Below, one piece after another: positions 17,912 through 25,800 of a stretch of 28,685 nt of DNA. Both the position numbers and the translations under genes were made by a program. This DNA comes from Gracilaria caudata (lineage: Eukaryota > Rhodophyta > Florideophyceae > Gracilariales > Gracilariaceae): NCBI GenBank assembly GCA_030374735.1, contig JASCIV010000255.1:1-28685 (forward strand), written 5' to 3'. The notes under the pieces were generated by a model. It made no database searches. It was given only the letters and a program-made list of their open reading frames with translations, and was not told the origin of the DNA. Position 1 is the first letter of the stretch. Each line of letters starts with the position of its first letter.

Positions 17912-18565
17912 ATGAGCGCCGCCGCCGCCGCCACCGCCGCCGAAGAGCGCGTACGCCTGTGGCAGACGCTGTCCTCACGCCTGCGCGACGCGCCCTCCAA
18001 GCAGCACGTGGGCGATGCCACCGCGCTGCTCCCCCACGCGCTAGCCGCCGCGCAGCGTCGCCACCGCGCCGCCGTCGCCGCCACCGCGCGCCACGCCGCC
18101 CGACAACAGCACCCGCCCGCACACTCATCGCAGCTCGCGCCCATCGCTCGTCTAGCAGCCGCGCTCGCCGAGCTCCGCGCGCACTTTCACCACGCGTTGC
18201 ACACGCGCCGCGAGCAGCTGCAGATCGCCATGCGCGCACACGCGCCGCAGCGCGTGCTCTGGCTATCACCACAGTCGCGCCGTCACTTTGCCGCCTTCGT
18301 GCACGCGCTGTGTCATCGCTGGGCGCCACACGCGCGTCAACGGCCGCCGCTGCATCACATTGTGCACCATTGTCTCGCCGTGCGCGTGCAAGATGAGTTG
18401 AGCCATCCTGGCCCGCTGCGCGCGTCGCAGTCGTGCGCCTCTTTGCAACAAGCGCTGGTGGTTTTCAAGAACGCGCTCACCGACCTTGGGACTTCGCCCT
18501 GGTCTTCGCCTTCGCCTTCGCCTTCGCCTTCAATCTCCCAGCCAGTTCCCGCAGTTCCTCGTTAG
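17912..18565 (+). CDS. Unrecognised alpha-helical protein, 217 aa
   Basis: Start chosen at the ATG at 17912 (MSAAAAATAAEERVRLWQTL); the frame is open to 17720 but the extra sequence overlaps the divergent promoter. The body is almost all predicted helix, rich in Ala, Arg, His and Leu (LLPHALAAAQRRHRAAVAAT, LAAALAELRAHFHHALHTRR, VLWLSPQSRRHFAAFVHALC). A Pro/Ser tail (SPSPSPSPSISQPVPAVPR) is encoded by a (CTTCGC)n microsatellite. No domain is recognised. The third codon position is strongly G/C, which supports coding. The last 89 bp overlap the 3' end of ESF1 on the other strand. No membrane segments are seen. The open frame and the composition are the only support for the gene. Confidence 0.6.
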   Translation: MSAAAAATAAEERVRLWQTLSSRLRDAPSKQHVGDATALLPHALAAAQRRHRAAVAATARHAARQQHPPAHSSQLAPIARLAAALAELRAHFHHALHTRREQLQIAMRAHAPQRVLWLSPQSRRHFAAFVHALCHRWAPHARQRPPLHHIVHHCLAVRVQDELSHPGPLRASQSCASLQQALVVFKNALTDLGTSPWSSPSPSPSPSISQPVPAVPR

Positions 18566-20681
18566 CGCTTGACTTTCGTTTGCTGCCCGTCTGCCCATCC
18601 GCACCCTGCGCATCCGTGTGTCGTCGGCGCATCGTCTCTGCCATGATTCTCTGGTTCGTTTCGTTGTCCTTGAACTTGCGATGAGTGCGGTCAATCGCGA
18701 ACAGATGCGAACTATACATCTTTTCGAACCGTTCGTCTTGCACGTCCATCACGCTACTTCTCGCCTTATCAGCCTTGTTACGTTCTTGTCGTGCCCGTCG
18801 CCGTCCACCTTTGCGCTTTTCTCGTCTTCGTCTGTCCTGCTCTTCGTCATCTGACTCATCCACCGCCAGTAAACTTCCCACCCCAGTTTCCTGTATCGCC
18901 GAATCGTCTTGCCGTCTCTGCTGTTCTCCATCCTCATCATTTGCATCACTACTACGCTTGCGCTCATCCATTCTTCTTTTCTTCTCTTTCTTCCTCTTGC
19001 CAGAAGCCTTTTTGGTTTCACCCTCAGCTCCGTTCTCAGCATCTTCAAACGACCGCTCTACCGCGAAGAACGCATCGTCGAATCCGCTGTTGTCCTCATC
19101 AACTTCCTTGATCGCATTTTGACCTTTGTGCAATTTGCTGTCTTGTCGCTCCTGGCCGTCGTGCACGTCATCACTCTCCATTCTCGCTCTGCGTGCTTTT
19201 CGCTTCTCTGCCTTACGCTCCGCCTGCCGACGCATGCGCGCTTCCCACGCGCTTTCGTTCTTTTGCTCTTCGCGCGCCTCTTTTCGCTTTACAATTTCTT
19301 CCCCTTTTTCAAACATGCCAGGCTCAAACGAAATCTGCATATTCATGTCCTCGTCCTCGTCCTCGTCCTCGCCTTCGTCCTCGCCATCTATCGCGCCCAA
19401 CAGCAGCTTTTTCTGTTCTTCAACCTGATCTCGTCTACCATCCTCTTCATCCGAAGAAGAAGCAAGATACGCCTTTAGATTCTGCTCATCTTCTTCGCGT
19501 TTGCCCACCGCCCTCCTCTTCAAAATCACCCTTTCTGGGTCATCTGCATCCCATGATAGCTTCACTCGAGACGTGTTGAGCGACGAAGAAGCGATCTCAG
19601 GTGGTGCATATCCGTCTGGTATTTTGTTGGCGCGATCTCTTGGCTTGGTTTCAATCTTCATATCAGATGGAATAAAACGAAGATCAAAGTCCAACCCAGA
19701 CTGAGCGTATTCCACTCCATCACACTGTTTGTAAACGGCGTCAGCGCTTGCCTCGTCTGCGAATTGCACAACAGCATAATAGTATTTCAGTCTTTCCTCC
19801 TCATATTTTCGCAACGCTAACTGCTCCCTCCACTTCTTGTCATCCTCATCATCATCCTCACTCATGCCATCGTCTTCTTCCTCGTCCTCACTTTCATCCT
19901 CTCCCACAGACGCATTGCTTTCTTTATCTTTGACGTATTCGTTGTCTCGTTCCTCCTCTTGCTTGGATAGCTCGGGTCCTGCAGTTGACTGCTGTTGACG
20001 GGCGTTTTGTACGACTCTCCAGTCGGTCTTTGAGAGCACTTGTGGGCCAAGAGTTGCTTCCTGCTCAAGACGCTCCAAGCCAAATTTGGATGGATGTACC
20101 TCAACTGAAACAACATGCTTCCCGGGTGGACAAAAGCCGTCAAGGCTGGCGAAAATATCCACAGCTCGAGTAGTGGACCAGTCAAGACCTAGTACAGCTA
20201 TTCTTTTCGTTGCCCTTCCAAGCGGAATGGCTTCCACTTGCGACTCTCCTTCATGGGCCATGCTTTCCATCAGGTCGTCCGGCTGCTCGTCATCGCTCGA
20301 ACTGTCATACGCCTGGTAGCGCTCGCCATATTTCAAAAGTCGGTCATCTTCTTTGCTGTCTCCAAAATCGTCTTCATCACTCTCTACGGCTTCCTGAATA
20401 GAGTGTGCTAGTCGGCCTTTCTTTGGTTTTCCGAAACGGTCCACCGGCGTTTCCAAGTCACGAAACCCTGGGTTGGATATAAGCGCAGCCTTAAACCTCC
20501 CATCCGCAACATGTCGCTTCGCTTTCTTAGGAACTCTACTGAAGCGAGGATCGATACGTGCAGCTGCGAACCGCTTATCATCTGCGTCTTTCTCGTACTG
20601 TTCATGGTTGTCGGTTGGTCTCGCGCGCTTCTTGGTGTTAGGTGTTTCTCCCTTCGCAGATGCTTTCGATTCTGCCGCCAT
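18477..20681 (-). CDS. ESF1: ESF1 homologue, 18S rRNA processing factor
   Basis: 734 aa nucleolar protein needed for early pre-18S rRNA processing in the small-subunit processome. Conserved blocks in order: DPRFSRVPKKAKRHVADGRF (about 44-63) with VDRFGKP; an RRM-like part starting KRIAVLGLDWSTTRAVDIFA (about 156) with VVSVEVHPSKFGLERL; after an acidic insertion, KYYYAVVQFADEASADAVY (about 299) and GLDFDLRFIPSDM; then KLSWDADDPERV; and the C-terminal NUC153 motif DERFEKMYSSHLFAIDRTHRKF (about 647-668). Long acidic and Lys/Arg-rich stretches separate them, partly encoded by a (TCCTCG)n microsatellite at about 19348-19383. Length and layout match yeast and animal ESF1. The C-terminal Lys/Ala repeat shares DNA with the opposite-strand gene. 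No introns are needed; start is the first ATG. Confidence 0.93.
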   Translation of the reverse strand: MAAESKASAKGETPNTKKRARPTDNHEQYEKDADDKRFAAARIDPRFSRVPKKAKRHVADGRFKAALISNPGFRDLETPVDRFGKPKKGRLAHSIQEAVESDEDDFGDSKEDDRLLKYGERYQAYDSSSDDEQPDDLMESMAHEGESQVEAIPLGRATKRIAVLGLDWSTTRAVDIFASLDGFCPPGKHVVSVEVHPSKFGLERLEQEATLGPQVLSKTDWRVVQNARQQQSTAGPELSKQEEERDNEYVKDKESNASVGEDESEDEEEDDGMSEDDDEDDKKWREQLALRKYEEERLKYYYAVVQFADEASADAVYKQCDGVEYAQSGLDFDLRFIPSDMKIETKPRDRANKIPDGYAPPEIASSSLNTSRVKLSWDADDPERVILKRRAVGKREEDEQNLKAYLASSSDEEDGRRDQVEEQKKLLLGAIDGEDEGEDEDEDEDMNMQISFEPGMFEKGEEIVKRKEAREEQKNESAWEARMRRQAERKAEKRKARRARMESDDVHDGQERQDSKLHKGQNAIKEVDEDNSGFDDAFFAVERSFEDAENGAEGETKKASGKRKKEKKRRMDERKRSSDANDEDGEQQRRQDDSAIQETGVGSLLAVDESDDEEQDRRRREKRKGGRRRARQERNKADKARSSVMDVQDERFEKMYSSHLFAIDRTHRKFKDNETNQRIMAETMRRRHTDAQGADGQTGSKRKSSANEELRELAGRLKAKAKAKAKTRAKSQGR

Positions 20682-20931
20682 TTGTGGAAAGGCGGAACGT
20701 ATGGTGCCTAATAATATGATGACGGTTCAGGGTTAGAATACTTGTTTCAAAAGTGCTCAACAACGCGAAGCCCCACCGGCGCCGGACAGAACGCCGGGCG
20801 TGATCGGTTAGATCCCCAATTCCCAAATTGACTTCTATATTCAATTTATTATTAACACGATCTTGAAGTTCAAGACTTCAACCAATCAAACCTTGTTTGA
20901 AGAAAGTCGTGAGTTACAATGAACACAACTC
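20682..20931. promoter_or_regulatory. Bidirectional promoter, ESF1 and Nudix gene
   Basis: 250 bp between head-to-head starts. The left half has a GC-rich core (CCCCACCGGCGCCGGAC near 20771) and the right half is AT-rich (TTCAATTTATTATTAAC near 20840). An upstream ATG at 20919 opens a seven-codon frame that ends at 20942, overlapping the Nudix start at 20932 in another frame. Confidence 0.5.
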
Positions 20932-20942
20932 ATGTTTGCTAG
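20919..20942 (+). promoter_or_regulatory. Overlapping upstream ORF at the Nudix start
   Basis: ATG AAC ACA ACT CAT GTT TGC TAG begins 13 bp before the first in-frame Nudix ATG and terminates after it in a different frame. If translated it would compete with initiation at 20932, lowering expression or favouring a downstream ATG (21052, 21110 or 21168). This is visible in sequence; the regulatory effect is inferred. Confidence 0.45.
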
Positions 20943-21750
20943 AACACTTGTTAGGAAAGACCCAGCTTTGCCGCAGTACTCTTTTCGAGGCTCGGAGCAC
21001 GGCAAATTGCCGGCTATCGCTGTAGCTACTAGGGAAGCAACGTCTTCCGAAATGGCGTTCACTCCATATTGTCCCCTGAACATCCGACCACGCAAGCAGT
21101 CATTCCCAATGAATTCCACACCTGTCTGCGCACAGTCGAAACCAAACCCTGATATCGCGGCAAACATGACGAACAAAGCGAGCACCACGCCTGCCCTGAC
21201 AAATAACAAACCGCCAGGCTTCTGTCGCAATTGCGCCTCTGAATTAGAGTACCAGGTGCCCGCTGGTGACCATCGCACAAGACTCGTTTGCTCAGGGTGC
21301 GGGGCAATACTCTACGAAAACCCAAAGGTGGTCGTCGCCTGCGTTCCGATTTCATCTGATCTTCGTCGCGTGCTGCTTGGCAGACGGGCCATAGCACCAC
21401 AAGGAAAGTGGACGATTCCAGCCGGCTTTCTGGAATCAGGGGAGACCGCACACCAAGGAGCCGAACGAGAAGCGTTAGAAGAAATGGGAGCCGTACTCGA
21501 CATGAATCCCATCAATCTTTTGGCAATGTACAACGTTTTACCAGCAAATCAAGTGCAGTTGGTATATCGATGTACGCTTCTGAACGAGCGCGATATTGCT
21601 CCAGGACCTGAAATGGAAGAGGTTCGCATGTTTGAATGGACCAATATTCCATGGGATGAACTTGCTTTTCCTACGGTAAAGTGGGCGTTGCAGTATTCGC
21701 TAGAAAACTTGCATAATGCGCAGATGCAGCCTCAGATGAAGAGCCGATAG
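20932..21750 (+). CDS. Zinc-ribbon Nudix hydrolase (NUDT23-like, possibly FAD pyrophosphatase)
   Basis: 272 aa. The N-terminal zinc ribbon has FCRNC (Cys98, Cys101) and LVCSGCG (Cys120, Cys123), followed by ILYENPKVVVACVP. The Nudix box GFLESGETAHQGAEREALEEMGA (residues 165-187) fits G-x5-E-x7-R-E-x-x-E-E-x-G, with the Mg-binding glutamates intact. This ribbon-plus-Nudix layout is that of plant NUDT23, a chloroplast FAD pyrophosphatase that splits FAD into FMN and AMP. The substrate here is inferred by resemblance. Residues 1-90 are Ser/Thr/Pro/Asn-rich, consistent with a plastid or mitochondrial leader, with alternative internal ATGs (21052, 21110, 21168). Sequence ends after PTVKWALQYSLENL with a short polar tail. 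No intron. It is divergent from ESF1. Confidence 0.9.
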   Translation: MFARTLVRKDPALPQYSFRGSEHGKLPAIAVATREATSSEMAFTPYCPLNIRPRKQSFPMNSTPVCAQSKPNPDIAANMTNKASTTPALTNNKPPGFCRNCASELEYQVPAGDHRTRLVCSGCGAILYENPKVVVACVPISSDLRRVLLGRRAIAPQGKWTIPAGFLESGETAHQGAEREALEEMGAVLDMNPINLLAMYNVLPANQVQLVYRCTLLNERDIAPGPEMEEVRMFEWTNIPWDELAFPTVKWALQYSLENLHNAQMQPQMKSR

Positions 21751-22819
21751 CACCACGGAAAGAGAGATACAAACTAGCGTCCCAATAACGTTCATTCGTA
21801 CGTATAGTGCCAAAAGTCAGTGAGCCGCGCAGATATTCACAGGGGATGCTATACATGATATATGTACTACTACCCGTCAATTATAGACGTGTTCACGAAG
21901 TCTACTGCGAACAATACAAAACTCGGGGTTGGCACGGTTCTCCTGGGTTAGAACGAGAATTTCGATGATATGGTTCATATGGTGACTCTTGAGTTCAGTA
22001 TGACATTCATGGGCATCAAAGAGGATTTGAGGTCGCAACTCCATGTTGATTATATGAATATATCAAAAATATAAGGGGTAACGCGTGCCGCTGTAGCAAT
22101 GAACTGCTTTTCTTTTGAGGAGACGAAGCTCTTTGTTGCATTACGCATGAACTGCAGATGTGGATTTGCTACCTTCGTAGATTCACGCCAACAGTTTTCC
22201 TCAAATATTTCTTGGGTTGTATTCTGCAGAAGACTTCTTATCTTTAGTCCTCACTCTAACATTGCCCGCTGTTGCTCATTGTCCTCCCCCGCGTCGTCTC
22301 CGCGTCGTCGTAGTGGGCATCACAGGGCCGTACCACTCTGGCGGCAATCCAACGTCCTTTTCGCTCTGAGTTTAGCCGTCATTCTACGAGATATTGTGTA
22401 TTCTACACCCCCTCGTCGTAGCATCACGTCTCTAAAACCATCTTTATTCAGTCCTCTCCAGGGAAGCCGACCTGCTTCTAATTCTGCTTCTGCTGCTGCT
22501 GCTGCTGCTCATCCTGCCCCTCAACCGGAGTATATAAGGCAACGCCAGTAGTGCGAGCATGCGATGCAAGCGAGATTGGGTATTATTTGAGCTACGAAAT
22601 ACAGGTGTATGCGCTGTGGCACGGAGGTGCTGTGTTGCTGCGCCATTCTGCTTGGCACGTTTGCGCTCGTGACTCCATGTTACACGCCATCATAGTCCAC
22701 TGCAACGGCATAGTAGGGTCAAGTACGAGCGTTGAAGAGGTCGAACCTTGTGGCACCAAGAGTATTCCAAGCCTACGGAGGACAGCGATTTCTGTGTACC
22801 CAAGTGTCGCAAAGATACA
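21751..22819. other. Intergenic region with Raptor promoter
   Basis: About 1.07 kb without a supported gene. The open frame 22099-22551 is poorly composed (Ser/Arg-rich, encoded partly by a (CTG)n run near 22488-22508) and runs across the TATA box, so it is rejected. The first part should hold the Nudix 3' UTR. An AT-rich stretch at about 22040-22075 lies in the middle. Confidence 0.55.
22531..22539 (+). promoter_or_regulatory. TATA box of Raptor
   Basis: TATATAAGG, a near-perfect TATAWAAG match in GGAGTATATAAGGCAAC. It lies about 290 bp upstream of the Raptor ATG, allowing transcription from about 22560 and a 5' UTR of roughly 260 bases. Inferred from sequence only. Confidence 0.55.
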
Positions 22820-25800
22820 ATGCAGTCGAAAGATATCCCACCTTCCGCTTCTGATACTCCCACCGACCCGGCTGTGCCCTCACACTCGCGAATATCCCGC
22901 ATCCAACCCCCGCGGTCGCGCAACTTGTATTCCTCTTCCACCCACCACCTTCTCGTCTTACAGGAAGATGACGTGATTGTCCAACAGTTCTCCCCAGCGC
23001 AACAAGCAGTCGAGCACTCGCCACCAACGGGTAGGCTGCCGCCAACACCGCATGCTTCGCAACCACATCCCCGAACGGCAGCCGCAAACCGCGCGCTTAA
23101 CCCATGGCGTGTCACAGACCGAATCAGGACAGTAAATGGTGTTTTGGTTCTCTGTCTCAACATTGGTGTTGACCCTCCAGACGCTTCGCGTCTCAATCCA
23201 CGCGCGCGTCTCGAAGCGTGGACAGATCCCAGCTTGCAGAATCCAACAGAGTCAATGCAACAGATTTCTACCACACTGAAAAGACAATTTGAAAGCTTGC
23301 AACATAGAGCCCGTTACAAAGTCGCACCAGACCCTACAGTCGTAGAACTCAAACGCCTGTGCGTCTCCTTTCGTCGTTCCGCAAGAACTGATCGTGTTCT
23401 GTTCTTTTACAATGGTCATGGCGTTCCCAGACCTACTCCAAACGGAGAGTTCTGGTTGTTTAATCACAACTACACCCAGTATATCCCCTTCAACTTGTAC
23501 GATTTACATGAGGTCCTGGGTAGCCCTACCGTGTATATCTTTGACACAAATTCTGCGGGAACCGTCTTGCGTCACTTTGTCAAACTCATTGATCAGTTTG
23601 AAAGAGAATTCCATTCCAATTCGAGACGACCGGACCGCAACGCAAGCTTCCCGCATCACCGTAATTCCATATTTCTCGCTGCCTGTGCGGAGGGACAAAC
23701 ACTTCCCACGGCTGCGTCCTTGCCGGCGGATCTTTTCACCTCCTGCCTCACAACTCCTATCAAGACTGCTTTACGATGGTTTTGGAGAAGAACTCTAATT
23801 GATGGCGTTACTTATGAAATGCTTGACGAGATTCCTGGTACACTTGAGGCAAGAAACACACCTCTCGGGGAACTGAAATGGATATTTACTGCGATTACTG
23901 ATACCATTGCGTGGAACGTTCTGCCTAGAAATCTGTTCAATGAGTTGTACCGGCGTGATCTCATGGTGGCAAGTCTGATGAGAAACTTCTTACTAGCAAA
24001 TCGTATTATGCATTTTCATAGATGTACGCCAGTCTCGTATCCTGAACTACCGGATACTCATGGTCATCCTCTTTGGCAATGGTTTGAGCTCGCCATGGAG
24101 AATATTCTGGTGCAGTTGCCCAGGATGATTTCAGATATGAATCAAAGCAAGGCCTCTCAAAGCTATCGCTTCATGCATCCGACTTCTTCGCCCTCGTCGT
24201 GCTCCTCATCGTTGGCGATGCGTGGCGGGATGGGTATGCCATCACCCATGCAGAATGTACCAACTTCTGGCAATGGTGCTCATCGAATGAGGTCTCGTTA
24301 TCTGGACCGTCGTCCTCCCCATCATCAGTCCTATGCAGATGTGCCGCCCTTGCCGCCTGTTGCCAGCTCAACGCCTACTTATCGCTATCAATCTAATCCA
24401 TTTTTTCAGCATCAGCTGGGCTCGTTTGACATATGGCTCGAGCAAGGACCGGCAAATCGCGGCCCACCTGAGCAACTTCCGATGACGTTGCATAGCTTGC
24501 TCAGTCCACCCGATCGCTTGCGCACTCTTCAGTTGCTTTCTCGATTCGTTCAGACAGGTGCTGAAGCTGTTGATCTCACACTTTCGGTTGGTATGTTTCC
24601 ATATGCGCTTCGTCTTCTTCATCTTCATAACCCATCCAATTTTGTTCGGCAAGAACTGGTTTTCATTTGGGGAAAGATTCTGGCACTGGATGGCTCAGTT
24701 TGTTCCGATCTTGTCGAGAAGGATCGGTACATGTACTTTCTCAAGTTTGTGGCAAAACAACAAAACGGGGATATCGAACCTAGGCCTGTATACATGGCCG
24801 TCGCATTCTACATATTGTCCATAATTGCCGTTCGCTATGCCGATCGTCTCCGGGAGTGTAAGATAATTGATCTTTGTCTTGAACGCCTCAATCACTTTAG
24901 CCCGTTTGTGCGGCGGTGGGCGTGTTTATGTCTCACCGAGGTGATACTGCATAGCCGTCGAGAGGTAATATCCCAACTACGGTCATGGAATAGGTTTCTT
25001 TATCATCTAGGTCGTCTCGCATCAGAGGACGTTGCTCCGGACGTGAGGGCAGCCGCGACCTTTACGCTTTCGAAAATCATGAACACCACTTTCGAAGATT
25101 CGCGTGAACCTGAAGAACAGAACAGTTCCGGGAGCCATTCAAGTTCACAGTTGTTCCCGGCAGCCGAAAGCCAAAGGGGATACAACCCCATCGAAGAAAA
25201 TGTTCCGAACAGAGATTTCTCCACAACTCTGTCCAAGATGCCTACCGGCGCTGCTAATCGTGACCAATGGATAATGGGTCACAGCCCGCAAGACAGGTCG
25301 CATGCAGAACCATTGGGGACATCAAGAAGAAGCCTTCCGGCTCGTAGAGAGTTCAAACCGGAAGAACAAGAAGTGCTGGTTTTGATTGGAAGAAGATTAG
25401 CTCTAAACTTGGACAAGGAGTGTAGCACACTTGTTCGGCGGGAAATCTCTGCGGCACTTTCGAAAGCAGTATTGAGCAGACCTGACTACTTCCTACGAGC
25501 TGCTTATTTCGTAGAAATTGACGGTATGGATGGGATGAATGTGAATTTTGCTTCATCCAGCTCGATTTCGAATCAATGCGAGAATGCATGCATGTTAATG
25601 TGGATATCGCTATCGGAACTGTCGTACGACTCTCACCCTGTTGTGGCGGCTATCGCTCGGGAGAGCGTAGATCTTATTTATGACCAGCTTCAAGAAATGA
25701 CAATTACGGGTGAAACAGCAGACAAGTCGTTTACAGCAAAGACGGGCACCTCCCCTAATTCGTTTCCGGGGCGCAACTCTGCTGTATTTGAGTCAGATGC

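Noticed and set aside
22099..22551. 150-aa plus-strand open frame upstream of Raptor
   Set aside because: Ser/Arg-rich, passes through a (CTG)n run and the Raptor TATA box, with no domain; most likely non-coding.
22735..22760. B-box-like GGTTCGACC on the minus strand
   Set aside because: No A-box or cloverleaf can be built around it.
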